Source: Bacteroidales bacterium
GTDB taxonomy: Bacteria; Bacteroidota; Bacteroidia; Bacteroidales; UBA932
Assembly (NCBI GenBank): GCA_017962375.1
Contig: JAGCVJ010000016.1
Span: 1 to 64,000, forward strand
Reading direction: 5' to 3'
DNA length: 64,000 bases
A program made the position numbers and the translations under genes. Of the stretch, positions 33,349 to 42,762 are shown in pieces (within the stretch, counting starts at the first letter, position 1; every line of letters starts with the position of its first letter). The notes below the pieces were generated by a model that saw nothing but the letters and a program-made list of their open reading frames with translations, was not told where the DNA came from and ran no database searches.

Positions 33349-34458
33349 TTATTTGGTGGCGGCTTCTGCTGCGGCACGGGCGGCTTTGGCTCTGTTCAGC
33401 GAGTCGAGGGCCTGGCGGTAGGCTCTGGCATTGGCGAAATGCTCTCTCTCGTTGCGGGCAAAGCGGTGTGTGCCGTTGAACTTAGGGTTTGCGCAGAAAT
33501 AATAGTAGTCTGTCTGCTCTTCGTTCAGAACGCCGTCTATGCAGTCTTTGGTTGGAGCCATGATAGGGCCAGGAGGAAGGCCGTAAACCTTGTAAGTGTT
33601 GTAAGGAGAGTCGGTTTCCAGATGCTTCTTGAGCACTCGGGTTATGGTGAAATCGCCTGTTGCGTAGATTACAGTAGGGTCTGCACACAGTTTCCAGCCT
33701 TTTCTGAGGCGGTTATGGTAAACGCTTGCAATCTTAGGATATTCAGGCACATGGTTGCTTTCTCCATAAACTATAGAGGCTAGGATGGAGACTTCCTTAG
33801 GGCTCAGGCCGATCTTCTTTGCTTTCTGAAGACGCTCGTCTGTCCAGAACTTGTCATATTCCTTTTTCATCCTCTCGAGGAATTCCTTAGGAGTTGCTGT
33901 CCAGTAAAACTCGTAGGAATCGGGGAGAATGAGGGAAAGGACGTTGGATGTGTCGGTGCCAAGAGTCTGGAGATAATCGTTGTCGGTGAACACTTCCATG
34001 AAGGCGGCGGAATCGGCCATCATCCTCTTGCCCAGCCTGGCGGCAAGATTCTTGGCGTGGCGGATTCTTCCGGACAGAGGAAGCATGAGCGGAGTCTGGT
34101 ATCCGTACTTTATGTTCCTGACTACCTGTATGTTGGTGGCCAGAGAATCTAGAACATAGCGGCCGGGGTGAATGTGAGAAGGAAGCTGCTCGCGGTTGGC
34201 CACTTTGACAAAAGAGCCAATGTCTGTCAGATTCTTTTCAAGGGAATCCATCAGAGTGTTGAAGTCTGTTTCAGGCCTGACATAGAGCACTGTCTTGCGG
34301 GCCACATTCTTCTTGTTTTTCTGCAGGAATCGGGCTATTCCTATGCCTGCAGGTATGGCAAGAAGCAAAAAAATTATCACCAGCCATCTGAAGATTCTGC
34401 CTTTCTTAGATGATTTTCTGTTGCTTTTCTTTGGTTTAGAGGATGTTTTCCTGGCCAT
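33349..34458 (-). CDS. mltG: Endolytic transglycosylase MltG (YceG-like)
   Basis: 369 residues from the ATG at 34458 (a GTG at 34488 overlaps the promoter box). A basic cytoplasmic start, one membrane helix (about 23-45), a LysM-like part and the YceG domain with catalytic Glu233 in SIVYGESNHVPEY, then LCADPTVIYA and DSPYNTYKVYGLPPGPI. It cuts nascent peptidoglycan strands at the inner membrane and sets glycan length. The Ala/Lys-rich end is low complexity. It is divergent from cdd. Confidence 0.92.
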   Translation of the reverse strand: MARKTSSKPKKSNRKSSKKGRIFRWLVIIFLLLAIPAGIGIARFLQKNKKNVARKTVLYVRPETDFNTLMDSLEKNLTDIGSFVKVANREQLPSHIHPGRYVLDSLATNIQVVRNIKYGYQTPLMLPLSGRIRHAKNLAARLGKRMMADSAAFMEVFTDNDYLQTLGTDTSNVLSLILPDSYEFYWTATPKEFLERMKKEYDKFWTDERLQKAKKIGLSPKEVSILASIVYGESNHVPEYPKIASVYHNRLRKGWKLCADPTVIYATGDFTITRVLKKHLETDSPYNTYKVYGLPPGPIMAPTKDCIDGVLNEEQTDYYYFCANPKFNGTHRFARNEREHFANARAYRQALDSLNRAKAARAAAEAATK

Positions 34459-34487
34459 AAATGGTATGATATGTGTTTCAACTATCA

Positions 34488-34495
34488 CAAATTTA
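34488..34495 (-). promoter_or_regulatory. -7 box of mltG
   Basis: Minus-strand TAAATTTG, perfect match, 29 nt before the mltG ATG. Together with the opposite box at 34497 it makes a perfect 17-bp palindrome CAAATTTATTAAATTTG. Confidence 0.6.
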
Positions 34496-34496
34496 T

Positions 34497-34504
34497 TAAA
34501 TTTG
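34497..34504 (+). promoter_or_regulatory. -7 box of cdd
   Basis: TAAATTTG, perfect match, 17 nt before the cdd ATG. It is one base away from the minus-strand box of mltG, so the two polymerases would compete. Confidence 0.6.
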
Positions 34505-34521
34505 CAGTAAAGCAGTTCTAT

Positions 34522-34992
34522 ATGAAGAAAAAAATAGTCATAGAATATCAGGAGTTTTCTTCCGCTGACCAGCTGTCCAAGGCAGATGCGGAACTTCTGA
34601 AGGAAGCTGTTTCAGCTACAGAACTTTCATACTCTCCGTTTTCCAAGTTCAGGGTAGGGGCTGCGGTCAGAATGGCCAACGGCCAGATACTCAAGGCAGC
34701 AAATCAGGAAAGCGAAGCATTTCCGTCTGGCTTGTGCGCGGAAAGGTCTGTGCTTTTCTATGCATTGTCCAAGTACCCGGGAGTTGCTGTTGAGGCTCTG
34801 GCGATAGCCGCCAAAAAAGGCCGCAAGCTGACGGCTACTCCAACAAGGCCTTGCGGGGCGTGCATCCAGGTAATGCTGGACGCCCAGAAAAGAGGCGGAA
34901 AGCCTATGAAGATAATTCTTGGAGCGGCAGAAAAAATAGAGGTCATCTCATCTGTAAATGACCTCATACCGTTCTCGTTCGACAATCTTTGA
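34522..34992 (+). CDS. cdd: Cytidine deaminase
   Basis: 156 residues from the ATG at 34522; an in-frame upstream ATG lies before the promoter box. Zinc and catalytic motifs are Cys72-Ala-Glu74 in SGLCAERSV and PCGAC with Cys111 and Cys114. SPFSKFRVGAAV is the substrate-binding start of the family. It deaminates cytidine and deoxycytidine in pyrimidine salvage. It is slightly longer than the 130-residue tetrameric type because of its N-terminal part. Confidence 0.92.
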   Translation: MKKKIVIEYQEFSSADQLSKADAELLKEAVSATELSYSPFSKFRVGAAVRMANGQILKAANQESEAFPSGLCAERSVLFYALSKYPGVAVEALAIAAKKGRKLTATPTRPCGACIQVMLDAQKRGGKPMKIILGAAEKIEVISSVNDLIPFSFDNL

Positions 34993-34996
34993 TTGC

Positions 34997-35788
34997 TTAG
35001 AAAGACACTTTCAGGCCGTCGTAGGCTATGAATATACCCGAAGGCATCTCTTCCGTCAAGGCGGAATGGGTGCCTTTGATGTTTTTGTCGTCTTCCGCCA
35101 TCTGGTGGGAAAGATGGGTTATGAAAGTCTTCTTTGCCCCGATCTTCTGCCCCAGTGCAATGGCTTCTTCCAGAGAGAAATGAGAGATGTGCTTTGTCCT
35201 TCTTACTGTGCTTAGCACCATAATGTCAAGACCTTTGAGCTTTTCCAGCTCTTCCTCAGCGATGGAGTTGGCGTCTGTCAGGTAGCAGAGCCCGCCCATC
35301 CTGAATCCCAGAACGGGAAGCTTGTAGTGCATGGCCCTAATCGGGATTATCTTCCGGCCCTGAATCTCAAATGGCTTGTCGTCTATTATATGGATGTCGA
35401 ATTTTGGAACTCCGGGATATGGATGATCGGTAAAGGCGTAGGAATACTCCATCTTCAGGCCTTCCAGCACCCTGTTTTCGCAGTAAATAGTGGTGGGCTT
35501 GCTGTTTATGTAGTTGAGAGCCCTCACGTCGTCAAGGCCGCCTGTATGGTCTTTGTGCTGGTGGGTGAAAAGTATGGCATCCAGGTCTTCTATTCCGTTA
35601 CTGAGAGCCTGGGTGCGGAAATCCGGACCGCAGTCTATCAGCAGCCTCAGGCCGTTGTAATGCACAAAGGCAGAGGTCCTAAGGCGCTTGTCCCTGGGAT
35701 CTGCGCTGCTGCATACAGAGCAGTGGCATCCTATCATAGGAACTCCCGTAGAAGTTCCCGTACCCAAAAACACAATAGAATTTTCCAT
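34997..35788 (-). CDS. MBL-fold metallohydrolase, PhnP-like
   Basis: 263 residues from the ATG at 35788 (MENSIVFLGTGTSTGVP); the GTG further upstream lies beyond the promoter box. Motifs: a Cys pair in GCHCSVCSS (about 20-28), LLIDCGPDFR, and THQHKDHTGGLDD with the zinc ligands. The order resembles PhnP, a phosphodiesterase for cyclic ribose phosphates, and related LipB-linked hydrolases. The exact substrate is not evident. It is convergent with cdd and divergent from rsmI. Confidence 0.82.
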   Translation of the reverse strand: MENSIVFLGTGTSTGVPMIGCHCSVCSSADPRDKRLRTSAFVHYNGLRLLIDCGPDFRTQALSNGIEDLDAILFTHQHKDHTGGLDDVRALNYINSKPTTIYCENRVLEGLKMEYSYAFTDHPYPGVPKFDIHIIDDKPFEIQGRKIIPIRAMHYKLPVLGFRMGGLCYLTDANSIAEEELEKLKGLDIMVLSTVRRTKHISHFSLEEAIALGQKIGAKKTFITHLSHQMAEDDKNIKGTHSALTEEMPSGIFIAYDGLKVSF

Positions 35789-35792
35789 ACAC

Positions 35793-35800
35793 CAAATATA
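35793..35800 (-). promoter_or_regulatory. -7 box of the MBL hydrolase gene
   Basis: Minus-strand TATATTTG, perfect match, ends only 4 nt before the ATG at 35788. The predicted start is at or next to the ATG, so the mRNA would be leaderless. Confidence 0.55.
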
Positions 35801-35832
35801 GCAAAACACTCCCGATTATTTTCATTTTAAGT

Positions 35833-35840
35833 TATCTTTG
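35833..35840 (+). promoter_or_regulatory. -7 box of the rsmI-folB-mtaB unit
   Basis: TATCTTTG fits TAnnTTTG and ends 8 nt before the ATG at 35849, predicting a leader of only a few nucleotides. A GTG at 35840 overlaps the box and cannot be the start if the box is used. Confidence 0.55.
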
Positions 35841-35848
35841 TGGCGGTT

Positions 35849-36556
35849 ATGGCAAAAGGAAAGTTATATCTGATTCCGTCTCCTCTGGGAGAGGGCTCTG
35901 TGGCAGATGCGCTGCCGCCGAGGAATATCTATATTATAGAATCGCTGAAGCATTTTGTGGTGGAGGAGATTACTACAGCCAGGCGGTTTCTCTCGAGATG
36001 CGGGCTGAAAGGCAAGATTGAGGGCCTCAATTTCTACGAGCTGAACGAGCATACAGATCCTAAAGTGGGTGCCGGCTATGTGTCTTTGCTTCTGGAAGGA
36101 AACGACGTGGGGCTGATTTCCGAGGCCGGGCTTCCGGCAGTGGCCGATCCGGGAAGCATACTTGTGGCCGCCGCCCATAAAGAGGACGTTCAGGTGGTTC
36201 CGCTGGTTGGGCCTTCGAGTCTGATGATGGCTCTTATGAGCAGCGGGCTCCAGGGCCAGAACTTTGCTTTCAACGGCTATCTTCCTGTAAAAGAGGAAGC
36301 CAGAAAAGCCAAGCTGAAGTTCTATGAGTCACATTCCAGGAAGATGAACCAGAGCCAGATATTCATAGAAACCCCTTACCGCAACGACTCCCTGTTAGCT
36401 TCGATAATGGAAGCGTGCTCGCCTTCAACCATGCTGACAGTAGCGGCAGATATATCTCAGCCGGCAGAATTCATCAAGACTATGCCGGTGGGGCTATGGA
36501 GAAAAACGGGTTTCAAGATAGGCAAAAGACCTTGTGTATTCATTATTTTAGGCTGA
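35849..36556 (+). CDS. RsmI-family SAM-dependent methyltransferase
   Basis: 235 residues of the tetrapyrrole-methylase fold: MAKGKLYLIPSPLGEG, GNDVGLISEAGLPAVADPG near 83-101 and VPLVGPSSLMMALMSSGL. RsmI 2'-O-methylates C1402 of 16S rRNA. This is the short form (E. coli RsmI has 286 residues) common in Bacteroidetes, so the target may be the same but is not certain. folB begins 2 nt after the stop. Confidence 0.82.
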   Translation: MAKGKLYLIPSPLGEGSVADALPPRNIYIIESLKHFVVEEITTARRFLSRCGLKGKIEGLNFYELNEHTDPKVGAGYVSLLLEGNDVGLISEAGLPAVADPGSILVAAAHKEDVQVVPLVGPSSLMMALMSSGLQGQNFAFNGYLPVKEEARKAKLKFYESHSRKMNQSQIFIETPYRNDSLLASIMEACSPSTMLTVAADISQPAEFIKTMPVGLWRKTGFKIGKRPCVFIILG

Positions 36557-36558
36557 TT

Positions 36559-36909
36559 ATGAACAGGATAGAACTGAAAGACATGGAATTCTTCGCAAAG
36601 CACGGATGCTTTGAAGAGGAAAGAATCATAGGCAACCGTTTTGTGGTGAATCTCAGCGTGGAAGGTGACTTTTCCGCAGCGGCCGAGTCTGATGACATTG
36701 CAGATGCTGTAAACTACCAGACTCTTTATGACATTGTGAGAGATGAAATGGATATCCCTTCGAATCTGCTTGAGAATATTGCTCAGCGAATAGTGAAACA
36801 CGTTAAGGCCGAGTTCCCGGCTCTTTCTAAGGTGGCTGTGACAATAGACAAGATCAATCCGCCTCTTGGCGGCAAGCTTTACGCTTCCAGCGTTACATTT
36901 GAGGAATAG
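36559..36909 (+). CDS. folB: Dihydroneopterin aldolase
   Basis: 116 residues from the ATG at 36559. The family pattern MNRIELKDMEFFAKHGCFEEER (about 1-22, catalytic-site HG..EE), then NYQTLYDIV near 54-62 and VTIDKINPPLGG near 97-108. It splits dihydroneopterin to hydroxymethyl-dihydropterin in folate synthesis. Gaps of 2 and 11 nt link it to rsmI and mtaB. Confidence 0.93.
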   Translation: MNRIELKDMEFFAKHGCFEEERIIGNRFVVNLSVEGDFSAAAESDDIADAVNYQTLYDIVRDEMDIPSNLLENIAQRIVKHVKAEFPALSKVAVTIDKINPPLGGKLYASSVTFEE

Positions 36910-36920
36910 TATTTAAGCAG

Positions 36921-38162
36921 ATGGGAGACTTTTCCGGAAAGAAAATGGCAATTGCCACATTGGGCTGCAAACTCAACTTTGCGGAAAGCTCTTCTATTGC
37001 CCAGCAGTTTGTACGCAATGGGTTTGCGGAGGTATCTCCTTATTCTTCAGGGGTTGATGTGTGTGTTGTAAATACCTGTACTGTAACCGAGCACTCAGAC
37101 AAGAAATGCCGTAACATAATCCGAAGAATCCACAAGCTTAATCCCGATGCCATTATTGCCGTAACAGGATGCTACGCCACTCTGAAAAAGGAGGAGATCG
37201 AGGCCCTGGAAGGCGTGTCGTTTGTTTTGGAGCAGGACAAGAAAGGCAGCGTCTATTCCCGCTGCATCGAGTTGCTGGAAGGTTCTCCTTGCAGCCCTTC
37301 TGCAGCCGAGCATATTTTTCCTGCCTGCTCGTTCGGCGAGAGAACCAGGTCTTTTCTCAAGGTTCAGGACGGCTGCAACTATTTCTGCACCTACTGCGCA
37401 ATACCATACGCAAGAGGTAGAAGCAGAAGCGTGCCGGTTGATACTCTGGTTAAGCAGGCAAAGGAAATCGCCGAGAAAGGGGTGAAGGAAATAGTGCTTA
37501 CAGGAGTGAATATCGGAGACTATGACGGAGGGCTGCTTCCTGTGCTGAAGGCTCTGAACGAAGTTAGGGGAATTGAGCGTTACAGGATATCTTCCATAGA
37601 GCCTAACCTTCTGACTGAACAGATGATAGACTGGATTGCGTCGGGGACAAAATTCCAGCCGCATTTCCATATTCCGCTTCAGAGCGGCTGCGATTCAACC
37701 CTTAAACGCATGCACCGCAAATACGACACGGCCCTGTTTGCCTCCAGGATAGACTATATCAGGAAAAAGATGGGGGACGTGTTCTTCGGAATAGACGTGA
37801 TTGCCGGATTCCCGGGGGAGACTGATGCCGAGTTTGACTCAACTCTATCTTTCATCCGCGATGTGATCCGCCCGGCCTTTCTGCATATTTTCCCTTACTC
37901 CAGAAGGAAGGGCACACTGGCAGACAAGATGGAAGGACAAGTGCCTGAAATCGTGAAAACCAATAGGGTTAAGGCATTGGAAGCCCTTTCTGACGAGCTT
38001 CATCGCGAATATCAGGAAAGATTCAAGGGCACTGTTCAGAAAGTGCTGTTTGAAGGACGTGTGAAGGGAAATATGATGGGCGGATATACCGGCAATTACA
38101 TCAGGGTAGAGAGGCCTTTCAAAGCCGATATGATAGGGGAAATTGCAGAGGTTGTCATTTAG
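36921..38162 (+). CDS. mtaB: tRNA t6A37 methylthiotransferase MtaB
   Basis: 413 residues. N-terminal MTTase domain with cysteines in TLGCKLN, NTCTVTEHSD and VTGCYA for one Fe-S cluster; a radical-SAM core with Cys152, 156 and 159 in CNYFCTYC; and a C-terminal TRAM-like part. LGCKLN and NTCTVT mark MtaB rather than MiaB. It adds methylthio to t6A at position 37 of ANN-decoding tRNAs. Its end overlaps the convergent tamB-like gene by 8 nt. Confidence 0.93.
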   Translation: MGDFSGKKMAIATLGCKLNFAESSSIAQQFVRNGFAEVSPYSSGVDVCVVNTCTVTEHSDKKCRNIIRRIHKLNPDAIIAVTGCYATLKKEEIEALEGVSFVLEQDKKGSVYSRCIELLEGSPCSPSAAEHIFPACSFGERTRSFLKVQDGCNYFCTYCAIPYARGRSRSVPVDTLVKQAKEIAEKGVKEIVLTGVNIGDYDGGLLPVLKALNEVRGIERYRISSIEPNLLTEQMIDWIASGTKFQPHFHIPLQSGCDSTLKRMHRKYDTALFASRIDYIRKKMGDVFFGIDVIAGFPGETDAEFDSTLSFIRDVIRPAFLHIFPYSRRKGTLADKMEGQVPEIVKTNRVKALEALSDELHREYQERFKGTVQKVLFEGRVKGNMMGGYTGNYIRVERPFKADMIGEIAEVVI

Positions 38163-41100
38163 CGGCCTTGCGTTCCTCTCTGTTTTTCCTGCGCTCTTCT
38201 TTCTTCTTCTCCCTGGCAACTCTTCTTTCTTCCTTCTCCTTGATGCTGAGCATCTTCTCGTATTCTTTCTGAGCGGCGCTGCGCTTGCGGAAAAGATCTT
38301 TGAACGAGTTGAACTCGTGCTGGTAGGCCACACCCATGCCGGTTCTCTGGCTGAAGTCGAGATAGTTGGAATAAAGGTCTGTAGCGTGAGAGAAGAAGGT
38401 CATCCTGACTTTGCCCTTGCGGTCCAGTTTCACCTGAACGTCTATGTTTCCTCTTACGTCGTTTCCGGTAATGCTGGAATAAGGGTCGTTGCCCATGCTG
38501 CCGTTGATTATGACGCGGTTGTTGAACAGCTGGGTGGAAACGGCCACCTCAAAGGCGTCGTTGACATATTGCGAGCCTTGCTGGTAACTGAAGCCCAAGT
38601 CGAGCGGTATTCCCAGCTGCATCAGAAGATTGTTGACCTGCCCCACAATCATAGATGTAGCGTTGGCGTAAAGTGCGGAGTTGCTTGAAGATATGCCGGA
38701 ATCTGTTTCAGGCGTGAAGCTGCCGAACGCTATCAGCGAGGCAAACTGCTTCTGCACCTTGTCTTCAGTGTTGAGAGCGTTGTCCACCATCAGCTTCACG
38801 GTAGGGTCGAGGTCCGGAATGTCTATTCCGAACTTGATCTGAGGATTGTCCAGTATGCCGGTAACTTTGATGGAGGCGTTGACAAGTCTGCTAGGACCGG
38901 CAGTGGAGTCTGCGATAAGCCTGTTTACAGAGGCTTTGGTGCTGTAGAGAGCCTCTATGTCCAGCCCTGTGTTTCCAACCTTGCCGTTGAAGGTGACGCT
39001 GCTGCCTCGTGTAACGGTAAAGTCTCTGGAAGCCAGGCCCATGAGTACAAAATGATAGCTGCCTTCTTCTATTGCGTAATTTCCGGAAAGACGGAAAATG
39101 TCCTTGGCAGGATTGACTTTGACACCGATTCTTCCGTTTCCTCTTGCCTTCATGATGTCGCCTGTAGACTTGTCAATTTCAAGCCATACGCTAGCGTCGG
39201 TAGTGGCAGTAGCGTTCAGGTTGATTTCGAGTTGCAAAGGTTCTGACACGTTCTTGCTCTTGGCAAAATACAGAGTGTCGTAAGGGTCAATTTCCACCGG
39301 TTTAACCTCCTGAACAAACGTAAGGATATTGGAACTGCTTGCGCTGGAGGCTCCTGAAAGCGGAATGTGAAGCTGGCTCTTGCGTTCGGTACGGGCGTTG
39401 ATGTCCATAGTTATGTGGCTCAAATCTCCCTTGATGCCCACATTTCCGGTTGAGAACACTGTGCCGTAGAAATCTTCGTTGTCGAATTCTTCAGTGTTGA
39501 GGCTGAGCAGGTTGTTCATTGAAATGGAAGCGTCAACATTTATGTTGCTGAACTTCTTCCACTTGGCTCCGCCGTTGACTCTTCCTGTTCCGCCGAGAGA
39601 ATCGGCCAAGGCGGCGTTCTTGACATTGATGCCGTTGTCGTCTATTGTGAACGGGCCATCCAGAACAAGAGGAACCTTCAGATAGTCTACGGTGAACTTG
39701 AACTTATTGAAGCGGCAGTCTTTGCTCTCGATGGAGATGTTGTCCACAGGACCGTATATTCTCATTTGCCCGGAAAGAGTTCCGTCTGTCTTGGAAACAA
39801 CATCATCCAGGAACGGCTCAAAGTAACTCATCCCAATATCGTTGAGGTCTGTCTCAAAATCGATGTATGAGTCTGAAGGGCGGTAGAAGCCGCCTACATC
39901 AAGCCTTTTGCGGCCGTCTCTGGTGGTTTCGATATCTATGTCGTAGCGCTTGTTCTCATTGTTCCATATTGCGCTCAGATCCAGAGCCCCAACCAGCTTG
40001 TTGTTCATCAGAATAGAATCTCCGCTGAACGAGGCGAACATCTTGTTGTTGCCTTTGTTGAGCGAAATGCTCGCGTCTCCTGACAGCCTTCCTCCGATGC
40101 CCAGAGGATCGTCGAGGAACCTGTCAAGAATAGACAGGTCAAAATTTTTCATCGAGATGCCTAGAGAATCTTTCTGGGTGGCTGACAGCGTTCCGTTTGC
40201 GCTTATTTTCTGGTCTTTGTTCTCTATCCTGAAATTGTCAAAGACAAGAAGCGAATCGGAGTAAATGATTTCCGAAGGCCTGATGTTGAACTTGCTGTTT
40301 CTGAGCGTCACATCGGATTCCTTCAGTTTCACTGCAATAGGGCTGGAAAGGAACCTAGGCTCGCCGTTAACTGAAACCACGCTGTCCCGGAGTATGGAAA
40401 CCAGCGCATTTATGTTTGTTGTGCCGTTGAGCGTGCTGTCGTTACGGCAGCGTACAGTAAGGTCTGCAAGGTTGTTTCTCACGTTTGCAAGCACCCTTGT
40501 GCTGTCAACCGAAAGGCCGGCGGCAACTATTTCCCTTGCGTATATGGAGGCTGCAATGCTTGAGTCTCTGTCCAAAATAGTCAGGAGCACATTCTTCAGG
40601 TAATTGTCTTCGTAGGCAAGCCTTCCGCTGTTTGCCACAACCCTGTAATGGTCGTCTTCAGACACTTTTATCCTCAGCGACGTGCCGTTCTGGATATACA
40701 GCCCCGGAAGTATGAATGCGCAGATTCCCTGGGTGTTGAGAGTCTTGACGGTAAGGCTGTAGTCCTGGTTGTAGCTCTCGTTGGCATATTGCTGGTTGTA
40801 TGGCTTGAGAAGGTTGCTGAAATGGCGCCTTAGCACCTGATGGCGGAACTGGTAGATGAAGCTGTCTATCATCCTTGTTCCCTCGTATCTGGCTTTCATG
40901 AAGTCAGATACAATGTTTATTACATATTTGTCGTTTTCAAACAGCGACGTGGCGTCGAGATTTCCGATATCGTATTTCCCGTGCGAGTTGGTGAAAGAGG
41001 TGTTGTCCATCTTCAGATAGCCGAAGATGCTGTTCTCGGAATCGGCGAACAGGTCCGCGCTAATGAATGTGCTGATTTCGGAAATGGAGTCGCGGGTGTC

Positions 41101-42699
41101 AAGCTTGAGAGCGTAGAGGTCCGCGTAAGGGATGTTGGCGTAGAAGTTGAACGTGCTGCCGTCTTTGATGGCGGTGGCTATATTTCCCTGGAACATAAGG
41201 TCCAAGGCAGGGTCGTGGCAAATCACCTTGCCGTCGAACACCTCATCGGAGTAAGTGCCTTTGGCAAATATGCCGGTGAGATTGTAGCCGTTGATTCCCA
41301 GCTTGCGGACGTTAAGGCTGTCTATGGTGACAGATGTGGTGTGGTCCGGGCTTATGTTAACCTTGACGCTTCCCTTGCCGCTGAAAAGTCCCAGCATAGG
41401 GCTGTCCGCAAATTGGCGGAGGTTAACGTCATTGGCATCTAGCCTGAGAGCCACAAGCGGAGCCGTATTGTCCCTTGCCGCATTGATTGCGGTGTGGGCA
41501 TTGATTCTGGTAGATCCGCTGGAGAGAACTCCATCGGTGACCATGTGCCCGATTGTTCCGCTAACAGTACCGCTATAGTTCCATACCTGCATCCTCGGGA
41601 ATGTTTCCAGGAAATCTATCTTCTGGCCGTCTGTGAGTCCGGCAATCACGTTTGAAAGGTCTTTCCCGGTAGTGGAGAAGCTGTTGATCTTGCCGCTGAC
41701 GCTTGTGTGGAAAGCGTTCGGCAGTCCTCTCAAACGCAAATCTGAAACAGAGAAGGAGGTTTCGCCGCTCTTGCTGGCGCCTTTCACGTTTTTTATGTTA
41801 AGGTCTCGCACGGTGCCGTAAGCCTCTCCGCTGGTCAGTATCTCTAGGTCCGATTTCAAGAAATCCGGGGCGAAACGGCCTATGGTCCTCATAGCCAGAT
41901 GAGTGTTGCTGAACTTGGAATGAATAACAACCTTGTCCAGGAAATATTTCAGGTCTTTCGGCGAGGTGAATCCCAGTTTCAGGAAATCTCCCTTGAAATG
42001 GCTTCCGTCCGCTATCAAGTCCGGTTTGAATAAAGTTGCCCCGGAGGAATCGAGCCGGAAGTCTCCCTTGAGAGAATTCACGTCAAATCCGCTTATTTCC
42101 TTTCCTGTCAGGTTATCCAGCTTTGCGGTAAACACCCTGTCTTTGAAATTGATGTCAGAGGCATCCAGGCAAATGTTTCTGACTTTCAGGTCTGCAAAAT
42201 TTATCTGCCCTTCAACCGCTCCCTGGTCGTGGAACGGGTCTTTTAGGTTGAACCTGAAATTCTCCACCTGTATCTTGGAAAGAGAAAAGTCGAGATTCAG
42301 GGAGGATGTGTCGCTTGACGGAGGGAATATGCGGTCGATATTATAGGTGGAATCTGTTTCCGCTATGAGGTTGAACACTCCGTCTCTGACGGTCAAAGAC
42401 TTGAAAGTCTTGCTTTTGTCCAGCAGGCCTCGAAGAGAGAATTTGGCGTCTATCTCCTTTGCGCACACCAGAGTGTCGCCGGAGACAATTGCAAAATCTT
42501 TCAGGTTAAGGCGGTTGAAGAACCTGATGCTAACGTCGGAAACGGTGATTTCGGCATCGATGCCCTTGGTGAGCTTCTGCAGAGCGTATTTGCAGATCCG
42601 GGTCTGGACATAAGGAATCTGGATGACAAGATAGCAAGTCATTACAACGCACAGCAGGGCCATAACAACCCATCCTATGTATTTGCCTATCTTGCCCAT
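38155..42699 (-). CDS. TamB-like translocation/assembly protein (DUF490)
   Basis: 1514 residues. One N-terminal membrane helix (about 7-28), then a very long beta-rich body of AsmA/TamB-type repeats and a C-terminal DUF490 part (about 1130-1460; YAIEEGSYHFVLMGLASRDF, LVNASIKVTGILDNPQI, VNNLLMQLGIPLDLGFSY). TamB-like proteins span the periplasm and move phospholipids or help assemble outer membrane proteins. The tail is a Lys/Glu/Arg-rich helix (KEEERRVAREKKKEER-like, about 1475-1514), unusual for E. coli TamB but seen in Bacteroidetes. No tamA partner lies in the window. Confidence 0.88.
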   Translation of the reverse strand: MGKIGKYIGWVVMALLCVVMTCYLVIQIPYVQTRICKYALQKLTKGIDAEITVSDVSIRFFNRLNLKDFAIVSGDTLVCAKEIDAKFSLRGLLDKSKTFKSLTVRDGVFNLIAETDSTYNIDRIFPPSSDTSSLNLDFSLSKIQVENFRFNLKDPFHDQGAVEGQINFADLKVRNICLDASDINFKDRVFTAKLDNLTGKEISGFDVNSLKGDFRLDSSGATLFKPDLIADGSHFKGDFLKLGFTSPKDLKYFLDKVVIHSKFSNTHLAMRTIGRFAPDFLKSDLEILTSGEAYGTVRDLNIKNVKGASKSGETSFSVSDLRLRGLPNAFHTSVSGKINSFSTTGKDLSNVIAGLTDGQKIDFLETFPRMQVWNYSGTVSGTIGHMVTDGVLSSGSTRINAHTAINAARDNTAPLVALRLDANDVNLRQFADSPMLGLFSGKGSVKVNISPDHTTSVTIDSLNVRKLGINGYNLTGIFAKGTYSDEVFDGKVICHDPALDLMFQGNIATAIKDGSTFNFYANIPYADLYALKLDTRDSISEISTFISADLFADSENSIFGYLKMDNTSFTNSHGKYDIGNLDATSLFENDKYVINIVSDFMKARYEGTRMIDSFIYQFRHQVLRRHFSNLLKPYNQQYANESYNQDYSLTVKTLNTQGICAFILPGLYIQNGTSLRIKVSEDDHYRVVANSGRLAYEDNYLKNVLLTILDRDSSIAASIYAREIVAAGLSVDSTRVLANVRNNLADLTVRCRNDSTLNGTTNINALVSILRDSVVSVNGEPRFLSSPIAVKLKESDVTLRNSKFNIRPSEIIYSDSLLVFDNFRIENKDQKISANGTLSATQKDSLGISMKNFDLSILDRFLDDPLGIGGRLSGDASISLNKGNNKMFASFSGDSILMNNKLVGALDLSAIWNNENKRYDIDIETTRDGRKRLDVGGFYRPSDSYIDFETDLNDIGMSYFEPFLDDVVSKTDGTLSGQMRIYGPVDNISIESKDCRFNKFKFTVDYLKVPLVLDGPFTIDDNGINVKNAALADSLGGTGRVNGGAKWKKFSNINVDASISMNNLLSLNTEEFDNEDFYGTVFSTGNVGIKGDLSHITMDINARTERKSQLHIPLSGASSASSSNILTFVQEVKPVEIDPYDTLYFAKSKNVSEPLQLEINLNATATTDASVWLEIDKSTGDIMKARGNGRIGVKVNPAKDIFRLSGNYAIEEGSYHFVLMGLASRDFTVTRGSSVTFNGKVGNTGLDIEALYSTKASVNRLIADSTAGPSRLVNASIKVTGILDNPQIKFGIDIPDLDPTVKLMVDNALNTEDKVQKQFASLIAFGSFTPETDSGISSSNSALYANATSMIVGQVNNLLMQLGIPLDLGFSYQQGSQYVNDAFEVAVSTQLFNNRVIINGSMGNDPYSSITGNDVRGNIDVQVKLDRKGKVRMTFFSHATDLYSNYLDFSQRTGMGVAYQHEFNSFKDLFRKRSAAQKEYEKMLSIKEKEERRVAREKKKEERRKNREERKAAK

Positions 42700-42729
42700 T
42701 CAGATTTGCTTATAATTATTCTATAGTTA

Positions 42730-42737
42730 CAAATTTA
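42730..42737 (-). promoter_or_regulatory. -7 box of the tamB-like gene
   Basis: Minus-strand TAAATTTG, perfect match, 30 nt before the ATG at 42699. It lies back to back with the tsaD promoter. Confidence 0.55.
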
Positions 42738-42750
42738 CACAAAAAGTCAT

Positions 42751-42758
42751 TAGATTTG
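42751..42758 (+). promoter_or_regulatory. -7 box of tsaD
   Basis: TAGATTTG fits TAnnTTTG and ends 4 nt before the ATG at 42763. The start point should fall on or beside the ATG, predicting a leaderless mRNA. The ATG itself is well supported by protein alignment. Confidence 0.55.
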
Positions 42759-42762
42759 CATC

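Noticed and set aside
40840-41442. Plus-strand frame of 200 codons inside the tamB-like gene
   Set aside because: An antisense shadow; the tamB-like frame is continuous over 1514 codons and matches its family.
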